A DNA stretch of 64,000 nucleotides from G963667075 sp963667075 (GTDB lineage: Bacteria; Pseudomonadota; Alphaproteobacteria; Micavibrionales; Micavibrionaceae): positions 1,054,001 to 1,118,000 of the forward strand of contig OY762938.1 in the NCBI GenBank assembly GCA_963667075.1. Direction: 5' to 3'. The notes under the pieces are model-generated. The model did no database searches and was not told the origin of the DNA. It saw only the letters and a program-made list of their open reading frames with translations. The position numbers were made by a program, and so were the translations under genes. Positions 54,494-63,137 of this stretch are shown one piece after another. How positions within the stretch are numbered: position 1 is the stretch's first letter; each line of letters starts with the position of its first letter.

Positions 54494-56125
54494 GTGCCCG
54501 AAGATCAAAAAAACCCAGATATAGATCCGGCCCTTCCAAAACAGGCTTTGGAAACTCTACGCTCCCTTATAAAAGGAAATGGGATCAAAACACAAGCCCT
54601 TACCTTAAATGAATATAAGGGCGAAATTCTGGTTCTTGATGCACAAACAACCGCACAAATAAAATCGCAAACAAGTAATAGTACTATTGCCGGTAAAGTC
54701 ACCGGCGGCATTGTCTGCAGAACAGCCGCTGAGCTCAATGGGGCTGTCGACAAAGCTGTAAAAAATATTGCCTCTTCGGACACATCATCCGAACAAGTAA
54801 AGAAAATTATTCTGGAACGCGCAGATAGAGGGTTTGGCTCAGATAACGAACATATAAAACTGCCCTCTTTTGAAAAAGAGTTTTTTTTTCATGAAATATG
54901 CCCTACATGCCAGGGACAAAAACAAACAGCATGTCTAAATTGTCAGGGACAAAAACAAATCACCTGCACGAAATGCAGAGGTCGGCGTCATATCCCCTGT
55001 AAACATTGCCGCGGTACAGGATTTACCCAAAAACCAGGCGGCGTGCGGGAAAAATGCAAATTCTGCAAAGGAAAAAGACAAACAACCTGCACACTTTGTC
55101 ACGGACGAGGCATGATAACCTGCCCTACATGTCAGGGAAGGGGCGTTTCACAATGCTCTACCTGCGGCGGTACTGGCGGCCAGACGCAAAAAACACACCT
55201 TGAAGTCTATGCGGATCTCTCTTTTCAATATGACCGCTCGCATATACCCCCAGAGCTCGGACCAATTCTGGAGCAGCAGGCCGCCCATTTAGTCGAAAAC
55301 AAAAATATAAGACTCCAATTGGCACAACCTACACCACAAGAAGAAGCAAAGATTCCAAAAGATGTGATCGCCATACATTATAAGGCTTACATCCCATATG
55401 CTCATATTAATCTATCTCTTCGTAAAATGCCGATTAACGCTGTGCTATACGGCTTTCAGGGCAAATTGCTTAATATTCCACCCTTTCTTGAAAAACTTAC
55501 GGCTAAAGGCATCAAGAACTTACAACAGGCGGCGGCAAATCATGGGGATGTTGGCCTTAAAATTAAACAGGCCGCACGCTACAGGCTTTTACGCGATATT
55601 TTAACTCAAACAGCACTGCAAAAACCCAAGAACGCCACTAAAACCATTTTAAGTCATTACCCTTACGGTATCACAGAGCAGGCTGTAAAGGCGTTGAGTT
55701 TAAGTGCTGACAGGGCTTTTAAAAACATCACACGGAAACCTCGTTATTTCGGACTAGGTATAGGTTTTATCCTGACTACCTTATTTTATGCTGCATATTA
55801 TCTTGGCCCACTTCGCGGAATGATTGCCCCTTATTTACCGTCTCACCTTTATCAAAGCATTGCCGATATCGCTATAATCCTGATAGGCGGTGCTATCACT
55901 ACATCTTCTATTCAAATCACAGCCTCCCGCGCTTTACAAAACGCCGTAGGCCTCTTTTTATTACCTAAACATAAAAAGAAACTAAAACCAAGAGCAGGTA
56001 AAAGTGCCATATGGGGCTATATCGGCGGCATTTGTGTTTATTTTATAATGATTGAGCTAACCGCCCACACAGATAATGCAACACCTTTTTGGTATCTGCT
56101 TTTAAAAACATGGGCCGGGCTATAA
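54494..56125 (+). CDS. Membrane protein with eight CxxC zinc-finger motifs (DnaJ-like)
   Basis: A 543-residue protein starting at GTG (54494), chosen because GAGAGG lies 5 bases upstream. Residues about 136-225 hold eight CxxC motifs in tandem (CPTC, CLNC, CTKC, CKHC, CKFC, CTLC, CPTC, CSTC), most followed by xGxx like the DnaJ central domain, enough for four zinc sites. A soluble region (about 226-410) follows, then three hydrophobic helices near 417-440, 455-480 and 506-530. No J-domain is present. The function is unknown; a chaperone- or redox-related role at the membrane is inference. It diverges from DUF6489 and is convergent with the prepilin operon. Confidence 0.82.
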   Translation: MPEDQKNPDIDPALPKQALETLRSLIKGNGIKTQALTLNEYKGEILVLDAQTTAQIKSQTSNSTIAGKVTGGIVCRTAAELNGAVDKAVKNIASSDTSSEQVKKIILERADRGFGSDNEHIKLPSFEKEFFFHEICPTCQGQKQTACLNCQGQKQITCTKCRGRRHIPCKHCRGTGFTQKPGGVREKCKFCKGKRQTTCTLCHGRGMITCPTCQGRGVSQCSTCGGTGGQTQKTHLEVYADLSFQYDRSHIPPELGPILEQQAAHLVENKNIRLQLAQPTPQEEAKIPKDVIAIHYKAYIPYAHINLSLRKMPINAVLYGFQGKLLNIPPFLEKLTAKGIKNLQQAAANHGDVGLKIKQAARYRLLRDILTQTALQKPKNATKTILSHYPYGITEQAVKALSLSADRAFKNITRKPRYFGLGIGFILTTLFYAAYYLGPLRGMIAPYLPSHLYQSIADIAIILIGGAITTSSIQITASRALQNAVGLFLLPKHKKKLKPRAGKSAIWGYIGGICVYFIMIELTAHTDNATPFWYLLLKTWAGL

Positions 56126-56153
56126 AAAAGAGCGGGCTGATAAACCCGCTCTT
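56122..56153 (-). terminator. Terminator of the prepilin operon (probably bidirectional)
   Basis: AAGAGCGGG (56128-56136), 8-base loop, CCCGCTCTT (56145-56153): a perfect 9-bp stem. On the minus strand it is followed by a U-run, so it ends the prepilin operon. On the plus strand the T-run is short, so it may only partly stop the zinc-finger gene. Confidence 0.85.
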
Positions 56154-56182
56154 ATTAAAACAGAATAATACTTACCCGCATT

Positions 56183-57382
56183 TTAGGGTGCCGCACAAAT
56201 AACGCCAGTTATGTTTGAAATACCGGTCATAAACTCTCCTGGCGGACAAGTGTCAACGATTGGTCCCGCAAAAGCGGGCGCGCAATTGACATGGTTATCT
56301 TCTATAGAAACAACGACTTCATTAGGGTTTGGGCACTTCATAGCTGCCAGATTCCCCGCGATCGCCTCTGTATTCATACAGTTATCGCCAACTTCGTCAC
56401 AAAACTGAGTAGAATGGACGGCTTCTGCGCGAATATTCCCACCTACATGCAGTTGTTCCTGAGGATCGGGCATACCAATACCAACATAGCCAGGATTTTT
56501 GTTGTAAACCGATGACATGCCGCTTTTCATCCAGAAATCCGTGATGTTCGACAGATCAACCCTTATGCTGTCATCATTATATGAATCTTCAATATTAATT
56601 TTGATGCCATTCATAAATTTGCTGTCACCGTCACAATTCTCCTGTTCATCTTTATTGAGAGTTTTAGGCGGCAATGGTGGCGCAGGCGCCGGCAAAGGCA
56701 CATAAAGCGGATTACAGTTGCTTACTTTAATACCCTCCCTCGTATAAGCACCAAAGCCATCTTCACCATGCGCGACAACAACAAAATGCGCTGAATCAGA
56801 CAATTGCAAAACATTATTATTATGCTCATCAACAACAGAAATGGCCCCGAATGTATCATTATACGTTAGCGCATTCGTCTGGTTAGCGGAAACAGCATAA
56901 GTCAGTTTTCTTTTCCAGCCATCCAAGGTCATTCTCTCTGTGTACAATACGTCCTTAATACCGTCCGCATCATCGTCTGTCCAACCATCAAAAGTGGCCG
57001 TGCCTGCAAATCCATCGCCTTCAGGGTCAAGCAGCGTCATGAAAGGCACAGCCCCGATCAGAACATTATCCACCGTGCCATCCGCATCCCTGTCTACGCT
57101 AGGGGCTGCCTGTGTCAGCCCAATAGTGCAATCCTCAATCCCGTAGTTCATATCAGTTGGACCAAGAGAAGGATCGGCCGGACAGGGATAACGGCCTTCC
57201 ATACTTTTAAACTCCAGTATGGCGGATTCTGTCATACTAAGGTGTAAAGCGGTTTCAGCTTCGAGAGTCTCGTACCTGTAGGTCTTTAGGCTCGCCATCA
57301 CCATAGTAGAAACTAAAGCGAACAATACAACTACCATAGCAAGCTCTACCAGCGTAAAACCATTTTCTTCCGTTCTTTTCAT
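56183..57382 (-). CDS. Prepilin-like protein 3 (large secreted domain)
   Basis: A 399-residue protein with a class III signal: NGFTLVELAMVVVLFALVST, cleaved after Gly by a prepilin peptidase. After the helix come modules shared with the two upstream genes: EGRYPCPADP, YGIEDC, LIGAVPFMTL, LTYAVSA, VVAHGEDGFGAY, then LHVGGNIRAE and a C-terminal Cys module (CPPGEFMTGIS...VICAAP). Strong ribosome-binding site GGAGG lies 5 bases upstream. It is probably a minor pilin or pilus-tip protein; assembly partners are not in this window. Confidence 0.85.
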   Translation of the reverse strand: MKRTEENGFTLVELAMVVVLFALVSTMVMASLKTYRYETLEAETALHLSMTESAILEFKSMEGRYPCPADPSLGPTDMNYGIEDCTIGLTQAAPSVDRDADGTVDNVLIGAVPFMTLLDPEGDGFAGTATFDGWTDDDADGIKDVLYTERMTLDGWKRKLTYAVSANQTNALTYNDTFGAISVVDEHNNNVLQLSDSAHFVVVAHGEDGFGAYTREGIKVSNCNPLYVPLPAPAPPLPPKTLNKDEQENCDGDSKFMNGIKINIEDSYNDDSIRVDLSNITDFWMKSGMSSVYNKNPGYVGIGMPDPQEQLHVGGNIRAEAVHSTQFCDEVGDNCMNTEAIAGNLAAMKCPNPNEVVVSIEDNHVNCAPAFAGPIVDTCPPGEFMTGISNITGVICAAP

Positions 57383-57403
57383 TACGTCCTCCGGTTCTTT
57401 CGT

Positions 57404-59410
57404 TTAGTCGCAAACGCAGCTGTCATAGTGTAGATAGCTGTTTGCCCCTAATTTGAAGTAACACTGTCCTGTGTCACCGCAATCGCACTCTCTGCCAACC
57501 TGGTTCGTGCTGTTTTTGAAGTCAAAAGGACCTTTTTGTGAAGAATCAGTACTCCAATGGCAAACCACCGGTGGAATAGGCTCACATGTGTTCTCTACCT
57601 CCGTCCAGGCACTCCATGTTGCACTAGGGCACTGAAGTGTGTGTTCCCTTTTGATGTGCCCCTGCTGACCTGCTGGACAGCTAGGGAAATTTGCCTCAGT
57701 TCTTTCTTCACAGGTACATGTGTCACTTGTTGTTGCCCAAGCCGTCCAGGTACCAGCAGGACAGACAAAATCACGTTCCTGAACTCTGTTGCCACCAGAC
57801 AAATTACCGAGACACCCTACCGTCCTGGTATCATGATCCGGCACACAAACACATGTATTAACCGTATCCGTCCAACCCGTCCAGTGACCTGATCCACTAC
57901 CGGATGCCGGGCACACGAACTGACGCTCCTGAACCCGTTCTCCGGTAAATCCTGTCGGACAATTCGGGGTTCTGGTTTGGGAGTCTGGCACACATTCACA
58001 TGTATTAGAAATCCATGTATAAATTACATTACCTGCCGGACAAATACGCTGGATTCTGCGAATTTTCTCGCCTGACATGTTGCTTCCACAACCGTATGGC
58101 CTGGTGTAATCTAATGGCACACAAACACATTGTCCTGTGGCATGGTAATATTGCCAGTGCCCATTTCTACAACGGTAATATTCTTTTCTGCTATCACCAG
58201 CGCTGATAACTCGGGTTTGACCACTCGTACCTGCCGTCACCGTACGGATAACACCACAAATCCCAAAATCCTGTTCAGCACAAGGTGGCGCATCACAAAT
58301 TGGGAAACCATTTGCATCAATACCCTTCATCATACTGTTATTAGGACAGGAAAGAATGATCTCAGACTGACAAACAGGCGCGCCATTCTTAATACCAACC
58401 ATATGCTCACCGGGAGGACATTGCATACCCTCACCTTCGGCTAGTTGCCCGCCAATCAGGTCAGACTGGAAACAATGAGATCCGTCATATTCACACAGAT
58501 TGTCGGCCATAATATTCTGACTTGTTTTAACAGCACCGCCAACATGCATTTTTTCTTCCGGTTCAACACCTAAATTGATCGCAACATTATCCTCTGCCTT
58601 ATCGTTAATGTTCTGAGGATTGGCAGGGGAATACTGCCAATGCGGTATGTCTTCCTGTGTAGAATAGGCCATAACATCATCAAAGCGTGTTATCGCACCA
58701 TCCGTTTCACTGAATTGTGCTACCTTATAAACAGCTCTTGAATCCGTCAGCACATTACAGTTCTCGGCCTCAGGCCCGACAGCGGGACAAGCTGCTCTTT
58801 GTACACCGTTTTTTGTATAAGCGCCGGCTCCATTTTTGCCATGACTAAATACAAGAAAATGGCCAGAAGCGACAGGTGTCAGAACAGATGTTGGTGGTGT
58901 AGCGTCATTTAAAATTTCAAGGCCCCCCTCATCCGGATCAAACGTAGCATCATTCATTAAACTTTCCATGACAGCATATGTGATACGGTTATTATACCCA
59001 TCATAGGCCTGCTCTTCTGTAATATTAAGAGCTCTGAACGGTACAGCACCAACCCGCACCCGTGGGTTTGTTAGCCCCACTCTTGTGCTTTGTTCAATAC
59101 AAAAACCGCCAGCACAGTTACCAGGTGCTGTGGCTGTCATGTCAGAACAATCTTCATGCCCATAGGCCGCATTCATACGGTTAACTGTCAGTGGTGCCGG
59201 ACAAGGATAACGACCATATGTCGCCCTGAACGTACCAATGGCTTTTGAAATTGTCTTTACATCTACATCCGTTCCTTCGACGGCTTTATTTGTAAGATAT
59301 AGCTGATAAATGGGCGCTGCCGCGCCTACCATGACACCCAAAATTAAAATGACCAAAGCCATTTCAACCAGTGTAAAGCCTTCTTCCGTTTTTCTTATGG
59401 CGCTGCACAT
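57404..59410 (-). CDS. Prepilin-like protein 2 with tandem Cys/Trp repeats
   Basis: A 668-residue protein with signal EEGFTLVEMALVILILGVMV. Residues about 55-340 share the modules of its neighbours (YGRYPCPAP, YGHEDC, VGAVPFRAL, FSHGKNGAGAYT, MHVGGAVK, CPPGEHMVGI). A unique C-terminal array (about 395-640) has four or more units of some 45 residues: CxCVPDxxTR, a central Cys, then ERxFVCPAG and WTxW. The pattern suggests a disulfide-rich stalk or adhesin. It overlaps the upstream gene by 16 bases and has GGAGG 9 bases before the start. No known adhesin family is certain. Confidence 0.85.
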   Translation of the reverse strand: MCSAIRKTEEGFTLVEMALVILILGVMVGAAAPIYQLYLTNKAVEGTDVDVKTISKAIGTFRATYGRYPCPAPLTVNRMNAAYGHEDCSDMTATAPGNCAGGFCIEQSTRVGLTNPRVRVGAVPFRALNITEEQAYDGYNNRITYAVMESLMNDATFDPDEGGLEILNDATPPTSVLTPVASGHFLVFSHGKNGAGAYTKNGVQRAACPAVGPEAENCNVLTDSRAVYKVAQFSETDGAITRFDDVMAYSTQEDIPHWQYSPANPQNINDKAEDNVAINLGVEPEEKMHVGGAVKTSQNIMADNLCEYDGSHCFQSDLIGGQLAEGEGMQCPPGEHMVGIKNGAPVCQSEIILSCPNNSMMKGIDANGFPICDAPPCAEQDFGICGVIRTVTAGTSGQTRVISAGDSRKEYYRCRNGHWQYYHATGQCVCVPLDYTRPYGCGSNMSGEKIRRIQRICPAGNVIYTWISNTCECVPDSQTRTPNCPTGFTGERVQERQFVCPASGSGSGHWTGWTDTVNTCVCVPDHDTRTVGCLGNLSGGNRVQERDFVCPAGTWTAWATTSDTCTCEERTEANFPSCPAGQQGHIKREHTLQCPSATWSAWTEVENTCEPIPPVVCHWSTDSSQKGPFDFKNSTNQVGRECDCGDTGQCYFKLGANSYLHYDSCVCD

Positions 59411-60534
59411 ATTATATTTCCTCCTGCATCAAGACCTGTCATTAATTGCCCTGCCGGGCATGTTCCTGTTGTACCTGCAACATATGACACGTTACACTCT
59501 GTGTTTGCGTGCGATATACCTGTCATACCTACATTATTAGGGCAGGCTATCCCATTTCCTCCGATAACATCGGGTGAAAAACAATCCGGGCTGGTTGGAT
59601 CAACAACGCACAGATTGACACTTTCAATCTTGCCTTCAGACCCATCTCCTGCTGCATCTGTAACTCTTATATTCCCATCTACATCCAAGAAGACATTTGT
59701 ATCGGGTGTTTCTGTGCCTATGCCAAAAGTCCGTCCTCTGATACTTGTGATGCTATTTTCGTTCGTATCATCATATTCCCATGTTCTTTCAGGAAAACTG
59801 CTTGTAGAGATTAGCTGGTCATCGTAGTAATTTGCACCGGTGACGAGTGATCTTGCACCTTCTTCTGCATAGAAATGACTATCATTATCGCAGTTTTCAC
59901 CCTCAGCTGTTGCAAGTGGACAAGCCGCGACCAACACACCGGCCGAGCTATAAGCCCCCAAGCCATCTTCACCATGAGAAATGAGAACATATTGGTTTTG
60001 AGCAAGTGTAAAACTGCCATCCGCCCTGAAAAGCAAAATAGATCCAACGACCGCTGCATCAGGGTTAAATTCACCGACAACCGTTGTAAACTTAGTCACC
60101 GCATATGTTATTTTATTTTTATGGCCATCGAACGTGTATGCTTCCTTGATTTTCAAGGTCATGAAAGGAACGGCACCAATAAGCACCTTGTCCTGTCCAT
60201 TCATTCCGTTATTGTTAATAGCTGAAGTACCGTCTTGTTCAAAGGCATTGACAACCGGAACATTAAGGTTGGTACCAGAGCAATCCTCATTCCCATATCC
60301 TGCATCCCCAAGTTTTAACGTCGGATCAGCCGGACAGGGATAACGGCCGTTTTCCAGATAAAATTCTTCTATAGCCGCATTAATTGTGATTTGATTGGAA
60401 GATGATTCTGTAAATGCTTTGGTTTGGATGTAGTTATTGTATTCTTGCAAAATTGGCACAGCCAATAAACTAATAACAATCAGAGCGATTGATAAATCAA
60501 CCAGTGTAAAGCCTTTATCTTCTTTTAATTTCAC
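59395..60534 (-). CDS. Prepilin-like protein 1 (first gene of the operon)
   Basis: A 379-residue protein. The signal reads DKGFTLVDLSIALIVISLLA; the residue at mature position 5 is Asp instead of the usual Glu. The same modules follow: NGRYPCPADP, YGNEDC, LIGAVPFMTL, ITYAVTK, SHGEDGLGAY, DVDGNIRV, and a C-terminal CPAGQLMTGL...IICAAP. The GTG at 60534 is preferred because GGGGAG lies 10 bases upstream; an ATG at 60552 would add 6 residues with no ribosome-binding site. It lies 133 bases after rho and heads a three-gene operon. Confidence 0.85.
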   Translation of the reverse strand: MKLKEDKGFTLVDLSIALIVISLLAVPILQEYNNYIQTKAFTESSSNQITINAAIEEFYLENGRYPCPADPTLKLGDAGYGNEDCSGTNLNVPVVNAFEQDGTSAINNNGMNGQDKVLIGAVPFMTLKIKEAYTFDGHKNKITYAVTKFTTVVGEFNPDAAVVGSILLFRADGSFTLAQNQYVLISHGEDGLGAYSSAGVLVAACPLATAEGENCDNDSHFYAEEGARSLVTGANYYDDQLISTSSFPERTWEYDDTNENSITSIRGRTFGIGTETPDTNVFLDVDGNIRVTDAAGDGSEGKIESVNLCVVDPTSPDCFSPDVIGGNGIACPNNVGMTGISHANTECNVSYVAGTTGTCPAGQLMTGLDAGGNIICAAP

Positions 60535-60633
60535 GGTTTTACAACTCCCCATTTACAGTAAACCAAAACCATTCAGTCTCCAGTTTACACGCAAACAGGT
60601 GAAGATTTAATTAAAATTTTATATAAATTGGTG

Positions 60634-60662
60634 AGATATTTTCGCTATTGCAAAAAATATCT
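60634..60662. repeat. AT-rich inverted repeat after rho
   Basis: AGATATTTT (60634-60642) and AAAATATCT (60654-60662) pair exactly around 11 bases, just after the rho stop. With no GC and no clear U-run it is a weak terminator at best. Confidence 0.35.
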
Positions 60663-60667
60663 AAAAT

Positions 60668-61924
60668 CTACTGGTTCATAGACTGGAAGAACTCTTCATT
60701 GCTCTTCGTTTCGCGCATTTTGCCAAGCAGGAATTCTACAGCGTCAACCGTGCCCATAGGGTTAAGAATACGGCGCAAGACCCACATTTTTTGCAATGTG
60801 TCTTTCGTTACCAGAAGATCTTCTTTTCTTGTACCGGATTTCTGAATATCAATAGCCGGGAAGACACGTTTATCAGCCAGTTTACGATCAAGCACAATTT
60901 CCGAGTTACCCGTGCCTTTAAACTCTTCAAAGATCACTTCGTCCATACGTGAACCCGTATCAATAAGAGCTGTCGCAATAATAGTCAGCGAGCCACCTTG
61001 TTCAACATTACGCGCTGCACCAAAGAAGCGTTTAGGACGTTGCAGCGCATTCGCATCAACACCACCTGTCAAAACCTTACCGGAAGAAGGTACAACTGTA
61101 TTATACGCGCGCGCCAGACGAGTAATGGAGTCAAGCAGAATAACGACATCGCGTTTTTGCTCTACGAGACGTTTCGCTTTCTCCATAACCATTTCTGCTA
61201 CTTGCACATGGCGGGCGGCCGGTTCATCAAATGTTGAAGAAATCACTTCACCACGAACAGAACGGGCCATATCTGTCACCTCTTCCGGGCGCTCATCAAT
61301 CAAAAGGACAATTAAATAAGCATCCGGGTGATTAGCCGCTACAGAATGAGCAATTTCCTGTAACATAACCGTTTTACCAGTCCGTGGCGGTGCCACAATC
61401 AAAGCCCTTTGACCAAAACCGAGAGGCGATACCAGCTCAATTACACGCTGTACATTTCCCTTTTTCGCAAGATCTTCAATTTCGAGGTTAATCTTGCGTT
61501 CCGGATAAAGCGGCGTAAGATTATCAAAGTTAATACGGTGACGAATTTTATCCGGTACTTCACCGTTAATCGTACCAACACGCAACAAGGCAAAATATCG
61601 TTCTGAATCTTTTGGCGCCCTGATCTCACCTTCTACAATATCGCCCGTCCGCAAGCCAAATCGGCGAACTTGACTAGGTGAAACATAAATATCGTCTGGA
61701 CCCGGAAGATAATTTTCCTCTGGAGAGCGCAAGAAACCAAACCCATCCTGCAATACTTCAAGAACACCAGAGCCCGTAATCGGTACATCCTGCTCCGCCA
61801 GTTTTTTAAGAATGGCAAACATCATATCCTGTTTGCGCATTGTATTACAGTTTTCTACTTCAAGCTCTTCAGCAAAAGCCAAAAGTTCCGCTGGGGAGCG
61901 CATTTTTAATTCTTGTAAATTCAT
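60668..61924 (-). CDS. rho: Transcription termination factor Rho
   Basis: A 418-residue hexameric RNA helicase. The RNA-binding cold-shock domain includes GVLEVLQDGFGFLRSPEENY; the ATPase has the P-loop VAPPRTGKTVMLQ, Walker B LIVLLIDERPEEV and SITRLARAYN. The length is typical. It has its own promoter inside the hemH 3' end and a leader of about 190 bases. Confidence 0.98.
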   Translation of the reverse strand: MNLQELKMRSPAELLAFAEELEVENCNTMRKQDMMFAILKKLAEQDVPITGSGVLEVLQDGFGFLRSPEENYLPGPDDIYVSPSQVRRFGLRTGDIVEGEIRAPKDSERYFALLRVGTINGEVPDKIRHRINFDNLTPLYPERKINLEIEDLAKKGNVQRVIELVSPLGFGQRALIVAPPRTGKTVMLQEIAHSVAANHPDAYLIVLLIDERPEEVTDMARSVRGEVISSTFDEPAARHVQVAEMVMEKAKRLVEQKRDVVILLDSITRLARAYNTVVPSSGKVLTGGVDANALQRPKRFFGAARNVEQGGSLTIIATALIDTGSRMDEVIFEEFKGTGNSEIVLDRKLADKRVFPAIDIQKSGTRKEDLLVTKDTLQKMWVLRRILNPMGTVDAVEFLLGKMRETKSNEEFFQSMNQ

Positions 61925-62116
61925 AACTGAATTCTCTATTTAACCCATTGATATATAAGAAAATTAATTTTTACAGCTGTTGGTATAGCGTTTCTATCTC
62001 AAAAAGATAATCAGCCTCATTGCACATGCAGGCTCTTTCCTGCGTCCCATACAAAAACAGCTTCCCGCCGCTTCTACCATCTAATTTTTTGGGATTTCTC
62101 TTTTAAAGACAGATTC

Positions 62117-62145
62117 TTAATAACGAAATAGAACGAAAGAGTCAA
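62117..62145 (-). promoter_or_regulatory. Predicted rho promoter
   Basis: On the minus strand: TTGACT, 17-base spacer, TATTAA. The -35 overlaps the hemH stop codon. It leaves a leader of about 185 bases before rho that holds a small GCAGG/CCTGC hairpin, in keeping with known rho autoregulation through its leader. Confidence 0.45.
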
Positions 62146-63137
62146 GCTATTATGGATTTTTTTTCCTGTTTCATTGCTTCTCGAACAAGATCGGCCAAAC
62201 CTTCAATGAAAAATGGATGTGTTCCGACGGTTTCAACCCGTTTAAAAGCCGGTACATTTTTTTCTTTTGCCAGCACACGATACTCAATTTCTATTTCTAC
62301 AAGTGTTTCGATATGTTCGTTAACAAATGCAAGCGGATAAACCAATATTGCTTTTTGATCTTTCCCGGCCCGATCTATTTCATCGACAATATCCGGCCCA
62401 ATCCATTTTTGTGGCCCGACACGGCTTTGATAACAAAGTACCCAATCCGGCTCTTTTATACCGGTTGCCTTGATAATTGCTTTTGCAGAAGCTTCACAGT
62501 GACTTTGATAAGGATCACCCGCCTTGATAATACTTTCAGGCAAGCCATGTGCCGATAACAATATACGGGGATTTTTATGACCTTCTTTAAGTAACGTATC
62601 ATAGGCTCCTCTAATATTTTGAGCAGACGCCTGTATAAACCCTTCCTGCGTTGGATAAGCCTCTATTTCAGAAAACGGGAGGTCCAGTCCCCCACATTTT
62701 GCTGCAGCATTCCAAGCCTCAAAGGAAGAACGGCTAGTCGTTGTAGAATATTGCGGATAAAGCGGTAATAAGACAACAAAATCAGGATCAAAGGCTTTGA
62801 CATCTCTAACAACCTCTTGTGCCATAGGATGCCAGTACCGCATACAAGGAAAAACCTTAAACTCTGTTTCTGAAGGAATAGACAAGCATTTTTCCAATGC
62901 GTTTGCCTGATCTATCGTATTCTCCAGCAGTGGAGATTTATATCCTAAAGCCGCATAGCCTGTATTTGCTTCGTTTCTGCTCCGTTTTACTGCAATAAAT
63001 TTTGCCAGCAGAAAACGAAAAATATAAGGCAACCGGATAATATTTTTATCCATAAAGAAGTTAAACAAAAAAGGCTTGATCGCTGCCTTACAATCAGGCC
63101 CGCCAAGATTAAAAAGAATAATGGCCGTTTTATTCAT
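62142..63137 (-). CDS. hemH: Ferrochelatase
   Basis: A 331-residue enzyme that inserts Fe2+ into protoporphyrin IX, the last step of protoheme synthesis. The start NKTAIILFNLGGPD, the block LLPLYPQYSTTTSRSSFEAW and the catalytic His in LLSAHGLPESIIKAGDPYQ match the family, as does FVNEHIETLVE. It overlaps the hemE stop by 4 bases (ATGA), so the two are co-translated. Confidence 0.97.
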   Translation of the reverse strand: MNKTAIILFNLGGPDCKAAIKPFLFNFFMDKNIIRLPYIFRFLLAKFIAVKRSRNEANTGYAALGYKSPLLENTIDQANALEKCLSIPSETEFKVFPCMRYWHPMAQEVVRDVKAFDPDFVVLLPLYPQYSTTTSRSSFEAWNAAAKCGGLDLPFSEIEAYPTQEGFIQASAQNIRGAYDTLLKEGHKNPRILLSAHGLPESIIKAGDPYQSHCEASAKAIIKATGIKEPDWVLCYQSRVGPQKWIGPDIVDEIDRAGKDQKAILVYPLAFVNEHIETLVEIEIEYRVLAKEKNVPAFKRVETVGTHPFFIEGLADLVREAMKQEKKSIIA

